Shown piece after piece: positions 1 through 6,577 of a stretch of DNA of 64,000 nucleotides. The DNA is taken from assembly GCF_008039615.1 (NCBI RefSeq), contig NZ_VDUZ01000018.1, positions 1-64,000 of the forward strand, given 5' to 3'. The position numbers and the translations under genes were made by a program. Origin of the DNA: Vineibacter terrae. GTDB lineage: Bacteria > Pseudomonadota > Alphaproteobacteria > Reyranellales > Reyranellaceae. Numbering within the stretch: the stretch's first letter is position 1; each line of letters starts with the position of its first letter. The notes beneath the pieces were generated by a model, which did no database searches, had not been told where the DNA came from, and saw only the letters and a list, made by a program, of their open reading frames with translations.

Positions 1-71
1 TTGCTACGATCCGTCCTCAGCAGGGGCTCGATCACCGACCATTGCTCATCACTCAGCGGCCGCCTGTTCAT
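1..71 (-). CDS. IS5-type transposase, N-terminus only (cut by window edge)
   Basis: The minus strand from an ATG at 71 reads MNRRPLSDEQWSVIEPLL, the typical opening of IS5/DUF4096 transposases (LSDEQWxxIEPLLP). The reading frame runs off the left edge of the window, so length and integrity are unknown. In the family this segment precedes the DDE catalytic domain, which is not seen here. It lies beside lower-GC, gene-poor DNA that ends at a tRNA gene, which fits an insertion-prone boundary. Confidence 0.75.
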   Translation of the reverse strand, partial: MNRRPLSDEQWSVIEPLLRTDRS

Positions 72-740
72 TGCTGCAACTCACGCAAAGAACAGCTTTG
101 AATCAAATTTCATTCCGAGTGACAAGTAAGATGTGACTCGGTTTGAAAACAGGCCCTAATACCGTGGTACGCGTTGACCACGATCACGGACTTTATTCGA
201 CTGCTCATCCAGTCGTTGTGGCGCGGCAACGCCTGGGCCTGTCTATATTGCCCTGCGCGATCTACTATGAAGACGGGAATGTCTCTTATACTTTTATAAG
301 AAACGCACCCATCGGTCAGCTGCCGAACATCTGGGACAAACCCGAAGCAAATCCCGAATAGGTCGATGTTGTGCGGTTGTCTTAACGGGGCACCGAACTC
401 GTCATCTTCGATGCCGGCACGGCGCACGAGCCGCTCCATCGAGGCCCAATCGGCGATGCCCTGTCGCTTCATCTCATCGGCGATCATGTCACGCACTGGT
501 GCTTAGCCGGGACCGGTCGAGGGCGCGCTTGCGTTCGGGTTTCGGATCATCGCCGCGAAATCTCGGTGGCTCAGGTGGCCCCATGTGCCGTGCCTCGGGG
601 CGGGGCAAGGTTCGGCCATGATGGTGATGGCCGGAACACGCGTGTCCAATCCGTGTCCATATAACGTGCGCGTTCCTGCGTCGTTCTGCGCGATCGTGCG
701 CTGAACCCGGCTCAAGCAATCGGTTAAGCTATTGAAATTC
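72..740. other. Lower-GC gene-poor stretch between transposase fragment and tRNA-Arg
   Basis: This stretch has visibly more A/T than the rest of the window, for example around 240-360. No open frame in it matches a family I recognise. It lies directly downstream of the 3' end of tRNA-Arg, a common integration site. It may be the decayed remnant of an integrated element. No integrase motif or direct repeat of the tRNA end could be identified within the window. Confidence 0.5.
110..496 (-). CDS. Hypothetical protein, possibly a remnant
   Basis: A 128-codon frame begins MRDMIADEMKRQGIADWASM and could be a real short protein in its first 40 residues, which look helical and charged. The remainder (YKSIRDIPVFIVDRAGQYRQ and onward) has no motif I recognise. 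Codon use is less G/C-biased than in neighbouring genes, which suggests foreign or decayed DNA. I cannot assign a function, and it may not be expressed. Confidence 0.25.
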   Translation of the reverse strand: MRDMIADEMKRQGIADWASMERLVRRAGIEDDEFGAPLRQPHNIDLFGICFGFVPDVRQLTDGCVSYKSIRDIPVFIVDRAGQYRQAQALPRHNDWMSSRIKSVIVVNAYHGIRACFQTESHLTCHSE

Positions 741-817
<77 letters not shown>

Positions 818-972
818 TGCGCCAAGAAGCGGACCTTGGTCCGACGCGGCGGACCATACTGGATCGGCGGGTGGGGGGCAACCGTGTGGTTGGGTGGCAT
901 CGGGCGTCCGGGCAGGCTAGCGTGCGGCCGATCAGCCGGCAGCCGGCAGGGAAGGGAGCCTCAGGCGAAGCT

Positions 973-1782
973 ATGTCCGAACCATCCGTGCGCATCGAGA
1001 AGGGGCTGGAGCCGCAGGGCCGGATCGCCGTCGTCCGCTTCGACCGCGGCGACAATATCAACGCGCTGTCGATGGCGGCGATCCGCGCGCTCACCGATGC
1101 CGCGCGCTCGTTCGAGGACGATGTCGACACCTCGGTGGTGGTCCTGACGGGCACCGCGCGCGCCTTCTCGGCCGGCTTCGACCTCAAGGAACCCGCGGGC
1201 AAGGCCCGCGGCACGCTGCCGCTGGGCCAGCGCCGCATCGCATTGCGCAACGGCCCGCGCCTGGCGCGCGCATGGTACGAGATGGACCAGGTCACGATCT
1301 GCGCCATCGAAGGCCATTGCATCGGCGGCGGCGTCGCGCTCGCGGTGGCGCTCGACTTCCGCTTCTGCGGCCGCAGCGCGCATTTCCGTGTGCCCGAGAT
1401 CGAGCTCGGCATGAACATGACCTGGGGCTCCGTGCCGCGCATGCTGCAGCTCATGGGCCCGGCGCGCACCAAGCAGGCCGTGATCCTGGCATCGGACCGC
1501 ATCTCCGCCGCCGAAGCCTATGACTGGCGGCTGGTCGAGAAAGTGGTCGACGACGGCCAGGCTTTTGCCGCCGCGATGGCCTTCGCCGAGCGTATCGCGG
1601 CGCAGCCGCCGATCCCGGTGCAGATGACCAAGCAGACGGTCAATCGCCTGGCCGGGGCGCTGGATGATCTGGCGAGCCAGATGGAGATGGACCAGTTCGC
1701 GCTGGCCACCGCCAGCGACGATCACCGCGAGGGCGTCGAGGCCTTCATCGCCAAGCGCAAGCCGGTGTTCCGCGGACGATAG
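973..1782 (+). CDS. Enoyl-CoA hydratase/isomerase (crotonase) family protein
   Basis: A 269-residue crotonase-fold protein acting on acyl-CoA thioesters in the cytoplasm. The two oxyanion-hole segments are visible: AFSAGFDL near residue 63 and GHCIGGG near 116. The first catalytic glutamate position is kept (VPEIEL). By alignment to rat enoyl-CoA hydratase by eye, the second glutamate (SLAMEM in rat) is replaced in RTKQAVIL, so simple hydratase activity is not assured. An isomerase or hydrolase role is possible. The ATG at 973 is preferred over an upstream in-frame ATG because it starts at the normal family N-terminus. It stands alone before the convergent DUF1289 gene. Confidence 0.9.
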   Translation: MSEPSVRIEKGLEPQGRIAVVRFDRGDNINALSMAAIRALTDAARSFEDDVDTSVVVLTGTARAFSAGFDLKEPAGKARGTLPLGQRRIALRNGPRLARAWYEMDQVTICAIEGHCIGGGVALAVALDFRFCGRSAHFRVPEIELGMNMTWGSVPRMLQLMGPARTKQAVILASDRISAAEAYDWRLVEKVVDDGQAFAAAMAFAERIAAQPPIPVQMTKQTVNRLAGALDDLASQMEMDQFALATASDDHREGVEAFIAKRKPVFRGR

Positions 1783-1897
1783 TTCCTGGGATCGCGGGTC
1801 ACTGGCTCGCATCGGCATGTAGCGCCGACCGCGATGATTTCGCCCTTCGCTTCGCGGCGGGCGAACGCGGACGGGACGCCAGCGGTCCAGAAAGACC

Positions 1898-2104
1898 CTA
1901 CGCCGCCTTCGTCGGATCGGGCCGGCCGGGCAATGCCTCCAGTACGGCCAGGCGCTGCTCGTCGGTCATCACCACCCAGCGCGAGATCTCGTCCAGCGTG
2001 CGCTTGCAGCCACGGCACAGGCCACTTTGCGGGTCGATGATGCACACCGACACGCAGGGCGACACGATGGGCCGGCGCTGCGGCCGTGGAGCTGGGTCGG
2101 TCAT
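1898..2104 (-). CDS. DUF1289 family cysteine-rich protein
   Basis: A 68-residue protein with the DUF1289 pattern SPCVSVCIIDPQSGLCRGC near residues 15-33, four cysteines that plausibly hold a metal or Fe-S site, followed by a conserved TLDEISRW segment. The function of the family is not established. It follows phaR on the same strand, and the hairpin at 2131-2159 lies between them. An in-frame ATG at 2128 would add eight residues; I chose 2104 because the family usually begins close to the cysteine motif. Confidence 0.85.
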   Translation of the reverse strand: MTDPAPRPQRRPIVSPCVSVCIIDPQSGLCRGCKRTLDEISRWVVMTDEQRLAVLEALPGRPDPTKAA

Positions 2105-2130
2105 GGGTGCACCATGCCAGCCGGTCATCC

Positions 2131-2159
2131 GGTCATCCCCGGCCGGGCCCGGGATGACC
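2131..2159 (-). terminator. Hairpin after phaR
   Basis: GGTCATCCCCGG pairs with the CCGGGATGACC arm ending at 2159, with one bulge and a short GC loop. It sits seven bases downstream of the phaR stop on the minus strand. It has no T-tract, so it may be a weak or factor-aided terminator, or a short repeat related to the GTCATCCCGAGCG repeats elsewhere in the window. Confidence 0.4.
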
Positions 2160-2166
2160 TGGCGGC

Positions 2167-2850
2167 TCAGCCCTCGCGCCGGGTCGAGATCTGGCTGAGC
2201 TGGCTCTGCAGCTCCTCCAGCTTGCGGCGCAGCTCGTCGATCGCCTGCGAGGCGTTGCCGCCGTCGCGCTGGCTTTCCGGCGGTGGCGGCGCCACCGGCG
2301 CGACCGGCGGCGTGGCGCCGTTGTCGCGCGCGTCGGCGGCCGGTGGCGCGGCACCCTGGCCGCCCACGCCCGGCATCCCCGCCATGAACGGGTTGAACAT
2401 CTTCATGGCCTGCTCGAACATGGCCATGCTCTGGCGCGTCTGCTGCTCCATCTGGGCGAACGGGTTGAAGCCGAAGGCGCCCTGCATCGCCTTGCGCATC
2501 TGCTCCTGGTTCTTGGCGAAACTCTGCATCGCCATTTCCAGGTACTGCGGCACCAGCCCCTGCAAATTGTCGCCGTAGAAGCCGATGAGCTGGCGCAGGA
2601 AGGAGATCGGCAGCAGGTTCTGCCCCTTGCTTTCCTCCTCGAAGATGATCTGCGTCAGGACCGAGCGCGTGATGTCCTCGCCGCTCTTGGCGTCGTAGAC
2701 CACGAAGTCGGTCTTGTCCTTCACCATCTGCGCCAGATGGTCGAGGGTGACATACATCGAGGTCGACGTGTTGTAGAGGCGCCGGTTGGCGTACTTCTTG
2801 ATAACCACCGGCGCCGGTTTCGCGCTCGGTGCACTCTCCGCTGCGGCCAT
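2167..2850 (-). CDS. phaR: PhaR, polyhydroxyalkanoate synthesis repressor
   Basis: A 227-residue PhaR. In characterised homologues it binds both PHA and TGC-rich operators and de-represses PHA-granule genes when polymer accumulates. The N-terminal DNA-binding domain is clear: IKKYANRRLYNTSTS at about 17-31 and YVTLDHLAQMVKD just after. The PHB-accumulation domain follows (SVLTQIIFEEESKG, LPISFLRQLIGFYGD at about 60-95). The C-terminal third is low-complexity Pro/Ala-rich and ends in a short coiled coil (DELRRKLEELQSQLSQI). It is divergent from the phaE-like/phaC pair. TGC-rich palindromes that it may bind lie at 2975-2988, 13668, 15200 and 15228. Confidence 0.95.
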   Translation of the reverse strand: MAAAESAPSAKPAPVVIKKYANRRLYNTSTSMYVTLDHLAQMVKDKTDFVVYDAKSGEDITRSVLTQIIFEEESKGQNLLPISFLRQLIGFYGDNLQGLVPQYLEMAMQSFAKNQEQMRKAMQGAFGFNPFAQMEQQTRQSMAMFEQAMKMFNPFMAGMPGVGGQGAAPPAADARDNGATPPVAPVAPPPPESQRDGGNASQAIDELRRKLEELQSQLSQISTRREG

Positions 2851-2888
2851 GTCGAGCCTCGCACGGTTTCGGATGTGGCGCTGCGTCT

Positions 2889-2902
2889 ACTGCGCTGCAC
2901 AA
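2889..2902. promoter_or_regulatory. TGC-rich element near phaR start (possible PhaR autoregulatory site)
   Basis: ACTGCGCTGCACAA lies about 40 bases before the phaR start codon. Read on the other strand it is TTGTGCAGCGCAGT, which resembles the TGC-rich motifs in front of phaA and phaB but is less regular. Autoregulation is known for PhaR in other alphaproteobacteria. The assignment here is weak. Confidence 0.25.
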
Positions 2903-2974
2903 AAAAGAAATGTAGCGCCCGACAGGGGGATCGACAAGGGCGGTGTGCGTTGCGAAAGAAACGGCGACGGCCGG

Positions 2975-2988
2975 ATGCTGCGCAGCAT
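2975..2988. promoter_or_regulatory. Perfect palindrome ATGCTGCGCAGCAT, probable PhaR operator
   Basis: A perfect 14-base palindrome built of TGC repeats. It occupies the -35/spacer position of the promoter whose -10 element is TATACT at 2998-3003. PhaR of Paracoccus is known to bind TGC-rich sequences, and phaR is the divergent neighbour. Binding here would block RNA polymerase at the phaE-like/phaC promoter. Similar TGC palindromes precede phaA and phaB. Confidence 0.55.
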
Positions 2989-2997
2989 GGGCTCGGT

Positions 2998-3003
2998 TAT
3001 ACT
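2998..3003 (+). promoter_or_regulatory. -10 element TATACT, leaderless promoter of phaE-like/phaC
   Basis: TATACT matches the sigma-70 -10 consensus at five of six bases and ends only six bases before the ATG at 3010. Transcription would therefore start at or beside the A of the start codon, giving a leaderless mRNA. No Shine-Dalgarno sequence is visible. The -35 position coincides with the TGC palindrome at 2975-2988 and has no good consensus of its own. Confidence 0.5.
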
Positions 3004-3009
3004 CGCATC

Positions 3010-3414
3010 ATGGCCGATGACACCAACTATGATGCGCTCGCCAAGCGCTATCTCGATCTGTGGCAGAGCCAGCTTTCGGCCCTGTCCACGGATCGCCAGC
3101 TCACCGAGACCATGGCGCGGCTGCTGGCCACCACCAACGCCAGCATGGCGGCCGCCTTCGACACCGCGCGGAGGACACACAACGATGCGCGACAACGCGA
3201 CGGTGCCGGCAACGCCGCGCCAAGGGCCCCGGCCGCTGCCGCTGCACCTGCTGACGGCGCTGCAAACCTGGGGGAGCTGCGAGCTCGGCTTGACGCCCTC
3301 GAACGGCGGGTTGCCGCGCTCGAATCCCGACCCCGCCGCCGGCCAGCCAAGCGCAAGCCCAAATCCAGCCGCAAGCCCAGACCCGACCGCGATCCGCCTC
3401 AGTCCGCCGGCTGA
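3010..3414 (+). CDS. PhaE-like small protein upstream of PHA synthase
   Basis: A 134-residue protein beginning MADDTNYDALAKRYLDLWQS. The first 60 residues look helical with a YLDLWQ motif reminiscent of PhaE subunits of class III PHA synthases. An Ala/Pro linker follows, then a heptad-like segment (LGELRARLDALERRVAALE, about 94-112) and a very basic tail rich in RRP/KRKPK. It could bind PhaC or the granule surface. It precedes phaC and overlaps it by up to 230 bases in another frame. The start is fixed by the -10 TATACT six bases upstream. Assignment to PhaE is an inference from position and motif, not proven by full-length similarity. Confidence 0.6.
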   Translation: MADDTNYDALAKRYLDLWQSQLSALSTDRQLTETMARLLATTNASMAAAFDTARRTHNDARQRDGAGNAAPRAPAAAAAPADGAANLGELRARLDALERRVAALESRPRRRPAKRKPKSSRKPRPDRDPPQSAG

Positions 3415-4534
3415 GGCCGCCGCCGACCCCGCGGCCTTCCGCGCCGCCCTGCGCCGCGAGATTCTGCGGCGGCTGGATCAGCTCGCGGCTGGCGTGCTCG
3501 CCTACCGCCAGCACCCGGCGCAGCGGCCGCTCGATGATCCGCCGCCGATCTGGCATGAGGGCGCCACCTGCCTGCGCGATGTCGGTGCCGCAAGCGGCGT
3601 GTCGGCGGCCGCCGATGCCGTGCCGATCGTCGTCGCGCCATCGCTGATCAACCGCTGGCAGGTGCTGGACCTCGCGCCGGGCAAGAGCTTCGTGCGGGCG
3701 CTGGCGGCCGAGGGATTCCGGCCGCTGATCGTCGACTGGGGCACGCCAGGGCCGGCCGAGCGTGACCTGGATGCGGCCGGCTGCGTCGAGCGCCTGGCGC
3801 GGGCGCTGGATTATGTGGTGGCCACGCGCGGCCGCCCGATCCCGGTGCTGGGCTATTGCATGGGTGGAACCCTGACGGTGGCCCTGGCCGCGATCCGGCC
3901 GCAGTCCGTGTCAGCGCTGGCGGCGCTGGCGGCGCCCTGGGATTTCCATGCCGACCGCACCGGGCAGGGCCTGCTGGTCAGCGTCGGGCCGGCGCTGGCC
4001 GAGATGGCGCGTGCCGCCGGCGAGCTGCCGATCGACCTCATCCAGACGCTGTTCTATTCGCTCGATCCCTGGCTGGTGGTGAACAAGTTCCTGCGCTTCG
4101 CAGCCATGGACATGACCTCCGACGCGGCGCGCGATTTCGTGCTGCTGGAAGACTGGCTCAACGACGGCGCGCCGCTGCCGGGGCAGGTGGCGCACGACTG
4201 CCTGATCGGCTGGTATGGCGACAACCTCACCGGCAAGGGGCTCTGGATGGTGGGCGGCCAGCCGGTGCGGCCGCGTGCCATCGCCACCCCGGCGCTGGTC
4301 GTCATCCCGGGCAGCGATCGCATCGTGCCGCCGCTGTCGGCGGCCGGCCTGGTGGGGCAGGACGGCCTGCCCAATGCCCGGCGCCTCGACCTGCCGCTGG
4401 GCCATATCGGCATGATGGTTGGCAGCAGCGCCGCCAAGCGCTGCTGGCGGCCGGTGGTCGACTGGCTGCGCGACCGCCATCTCGGGCATATGGCGGCGAC
4501 ATCGGTGCAAGACGCATCGTCGCGCGCGCAATGA
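3185..4534 (+). CDS. phaC: PhaC-type polyhydroxyalkanoate synthase (alpha/beta hydrolase fold)
   Basis: Polymerises hydroxyacyl-CoA into PHA at the granule surface. The PHA-synthase lipase-like box with catalytic cysteine is seen as GYCMGG, the aspartate in PGSDRIVPP and the histidine in LGHIGMM. The recognisable domain starts around base 3420 (AAFRAALRREILRRLDQLAA) and is about 370 residues, the size of short class III/IV-type synthases. The true start is uncertain: the in-frame choices are ATG 3185 and TTG 3290 or 3311, all inside the upstream gene. The first ~75 codons from 3185 are low-complexity and probably only a shadow of the upstream frame. It is likely translated by coupling to the upstream gene and co-transcribed from the 2998 promoter. 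Confidence 0.85.
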   Translation: MRDNATVPATPRQGPRPLPLHLLTALQTWGSCELGLTPSNGGLPRSNPDPAAGQPSASPNPAASPDPTAIRLSPPAEAAADPAAFRAALRREILRRLDQLAAGVLAYRQHPAQRPLDDPPPIWHEGATCLRDVGAASGVSAAADAVPIVVAPSLINRWQVLDLAPGKSFVRALAAEGFRPLIVDWGTPGPAERDLDAAGCVERLARALDYVVATRGRPIPVLGYCMGGTLTVALAAIRPQSVSALAALAAPWDFHADRTGQGLLVSVGPALAEMARAAGELPIDLIQTLFYSLDPWLVVNKFLRFAAMDMTSDAARDFVLLEDWLNDGAPLPGQVAHDCLIGWYGDNLTGKGLWMVGGQPVRPRAIATPALVVIPGSDRIVPPLSAAGLVGQDGLPNARRLDLPLGHIGMMVGSSAAKRCWRPVVDWLRDRHLGHMAATSVQDASSRAQ

Positions 4535-4624
4535 TGAAGCGGCTCCTTGATTTGTGGGAGACCGATGATTTCTTGCTTCAACTGTGTTAAGGTATGCCGT
4601 CCTGCAATCACGCGGGAGGTAGCA

Positions 4625-4693
4625 ATGGCCAAAGGTCAGAAGAAATCAGGCAGAGAGCCCAAGAAGCCGAAGAAAGAAGCCAAGGGCAAGTAG
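4625..4693 (+). CDS. 22-residue lysine-rich small protein (MAKGQ... type)
   Basis: A 22-codon frame reads MAKGQKKSGREPKKPKKEAK plus GK. It has an excellent ribosome site, GGGAGGT ending five bases before the ATG, and a strong hairpin at 4701-4738 right after the stop. To my recollection, similar tiny basic proteins opening MAKGQ and rich in KKPKK occur widely in proteobacteria and are usually left unannotated. The function is unknown; nucleic-acid or ribosome binding would suit the charge. Confidence 0.7.
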   Translation: MAKGQKKSGREPKKPKKEAKGK

Positions 4694-4700
4694 TCGCCTC

Positions 4701-4738
4701 GGTCATCTTCCCGACGCGGCCGAGCCGGGAAGATGGCC
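4701..4738 (+). terminator. Strong hairpin after the 22-residue gene
   Basis: GGTCATCTTCCCG pairs with CGGGAAGATGGCC over 13 positions with one G-T pair and a 12-base loop. It follows the stop codon at 4693 by eight bases and lies just before the convergent CoA ligase gene, so it probably insulates both. It has no T-tract. Confidence 0.6.
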
Positions 4739-4754
4739 ATCCAAGCCCGCGACG

Positions 4755-6473
4755 TCACGCGGAGCGATCGGACTGAAGATCAGGAAAGTCGGACTCCGAG
4801 AACCGGATTCTCGGCGTCGTGGGCTGCGCATCGCGCTCATGCTCGATGCGGCGCAGCTGCACGCGCCGGATCTTGCCGGAGATCGTCTTGGGCAGGTCGG
4901 TCACGAACTCGATCTGGCGGATGCGCTTGAACGGCGCCAGCCGGCCGCGCGTGTGCCGGAAGATCGAGAGCGCCGTGGCCGCGTCCGGCTTGGCGCCGGG
5001 CACCAGCGCGACATAGGCCTTGGGCACCGACAGACGGATCGCGTCGGGGGCCGGCACCACCGCGGCCTCGGCCACGGCATCGTGCTCGATCAGCACGCTC
5101 TCGAGCTCGAACGGGCTGATGCGGTAGTCCGATGACTTGAAGACATCGTCGGCGCGCCCGACGAAATGGAAGTAGCCGTCATCGTCCAGGTAGGCCACGT
5201 CGCCGGTGCGGTAGACCGCGGCGGCGGCGCTGGCGACGTCGCCGGCAGCGTCCTGGTAGCCCTGCATCAGGCCGGCCGGTCGTTGCGGTCCCAGGGTGAT
5301 GCTGACCTCGCCTTCGCGCGCGGCGTTGCCGTCCGGATCCAGCACCTGGATGTGATAGCCCGGCAACGGCCGGCCCATCGACCCTTCCTTGACCGGCTGG
5401 CCCGGCGGGTTCGCGATCTGGGCGGTGGTCTCGGTCTGGCCGTAGCCGTCGCGGATCACCAGCCCCCAGGCCTGCCTGACCTGGTCGATGACCTCAGGGT
5501 TGAGCGGCTCGCCGGCGCTGCAGACCTCGCGCAGCGCGGTCTTGCAGGCGGCCAGATCCTCCTGGATCAGCAGGCGCCACACGGTCGGCGGGGCGCAGAT
5601 CGTCGTCACGGCGCAGCGCTGCAGCGTCGCCAGCAGGCTCTTCGCCTCGAACCGGGGCTGGTTGACCACGAAGATGGTGGCGCCGGCATTCCAGGGCGTG
5701 AAGAACGAGCTCCAGGCGTGCTTGGCCCATCCCGGTGACGAGATGTTCATGTGGATGTCCCCTGGCTGCAGCCCGAGCCAGTACATCGTTGACAGCGCGC
5801 CGACGGGATAGCTGCGGTGGCTGTGCCGGACCAGCTTGGGCTTCGACGTCGTGCCCGACGTGAAATAGAGCAGCATCGGATCGTCGGCTGCCGTCGCGCC
5901 GTCCGGCGCGAAGGTGTCGGCATGGCCGGTCGCTTCGGCGTAGGAGCGCCAGCCGGCGCTGGCATCGGGCGCCGTGACGATCTTGGTGACACCGTCGGCG
6001 CGCAGGCTGTCGAACTTCGCGACCTGGTCGGCGCCGGCGACGACGAAGCGCGCGCGGCCGCGCTCGAGCCGGTCGGCCAGCTCGTCGGGCGTGAGCAGGG
6101 TCGTGGCCGGGATCACGACCGCGCCCAGCTTGATGGCCGCAAGCATCGTCTCCCACAGCGGCACGACATTGCCCAGCACCAGCAGCAGGGGATCGCCGCG
6201 CCGCAGCCCCAGCGCGCGCAGGAAATTGGCCACCTGGTTGGACCGGCGCGACAGCTCGGCGAAGCTCAGCCTGGCTTCGTCGCCGCTGGCGGTGTCGACG
6301 ATCCACAGCCCCGGCCGGTCGCGCAGCGCCGGATCCTGCGCCAGGCCGGCATCGAACCAGTCCAATGCCCAGTTGAACGGCACCGGCTCGGGCCAGCGGA
6401 AGCCGGCGACGGCAGCCGCGTAATCGACGCGGTACTGCAACAGGAATTCACGTGCTTCTCTGAAGGTCGGCAT
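4755..6473 (-). CDS. AMP-dependent acyl-CoA synthetase (medium-chain/benzoate-type)
   Basis: A 572-residue adenylate-forming ligase that activates a carboxylic acid to its CoA thioester through an acyl-AMP. Visible motifs are the P-loop YFTSGTTSKPKLVRHSH, the A5-type DGYGQTETT, the A8 hinge with YRTGDVAYLDDDGYFHFVGR and the A10 lysine in PKTISGKIRR. The arrangement is that of the ACSM/benzoate-CoA ligase branch. The start at 6473 (MPTFREAREFLLQYR) has AGGAG nine bases upstream and is preferred over an ATG nine codons earlier. It is the third gene of a minus-strand set with the dehydratase and the second ligase. Substrate unknown. Confidence 0.9.
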   Translation of the reverse strand: MPTFREAREFLLQYRVDYAAAVAGFRWPEPVPFNWALDWFDAGLAQDPALRDRPGLWIVDTASGDEARLSFAELSRRSNQVANFLRALGLRRGDPLLLVLGNVVPLWETMLAAIKLGAVVIPATTLLTPDELADRLERGRARFVVAGADQVAKFDSLRADGVTKIVTAPDASAGWRSYAEATGHADTFAPDGATAADDPMLLYFTSGTTSKPKLVRHSHRSYPVGALSTMYWLGLQPGDIHMNISSPGWAKHAWSSFFTPWNAGATIFVVNQPRFEAKSLLATLQRCAVTTICAPPTVWRLLIQEDLAACKTALREVCSAGEPLNPEVIDQVRQAWGLVIRDGYGQTETTAQIANPPGQPVKEGSMGRPLPGYHIQVLDPDGNAAREGEVSITLGPQRPAGLMQGYQDAAGDVASAAAAVYRTGDVAYLDDDGYFHFVGRADDVFKSSDYRISPFELESVLIEHDAVAEAAVVPAPDAIRLSVPKAYVALVPGAKPDAATALSIFRHTRGRLAPFKRIRQIEFVTDLPKTISGKIRRVQLRRIEHERDAQPTTPRIRFSESDFPDLQSDRSA

Positions 6474-6492
6474 CCCACTCTCCTGCCAGTCT

Positions 6493-6571
6493 GTCATCAC
6501 GAGCGTAGCGAGGGATCTCCTGGGAATGGAGTCTCCATTCGCGGGAGATCCCTCGCTGCGCTCGGGATGAC
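6493..6571. repeat. Palindromic dispersed repeat, copy 1
   Basis: The left arm GTCATCACGAGCGTAGCGAG and the right arm ending CTCGCTGCGCTCGGGATGAC are near-perfect inverted repeats that extend inward through GGATCTCC/GGAGATCC, enclosing about 20 bases. The same arms recur at 25713-25798, 31424-31562 and 50312-50397. This copy lies between the dehydratase stop and the ligase start, where it may act as an mRNA hairpin. Confidence 0.85.
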
Positions 6572-6577
6572 GGTTCG

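Noticed and set aside
143-361. 72-codon plus-strand frame in the lower-GC stretch
   Set aside because: No motif, no ribosome site, and it overlaps the minus-strand hypothetical frame.
489-719. Short minus-strand frames between the tRNA and the hypothetical frame at 110-496
   Set aside because: Two different frames are open over the same bases, neither has a ribosome site or recognisable motif, and the tRNA-proximal position suits non-coding remnant DNA.
1839-1865. TTCGCCC...GGGCGAA hairpin between the crotonase gene and DUF1289 as a terminator
   Set aside because: The 7-bp arms are separated by 13 bases and there is no T-tract; hairpins this weak are expected by chance in GC-rich DNA.
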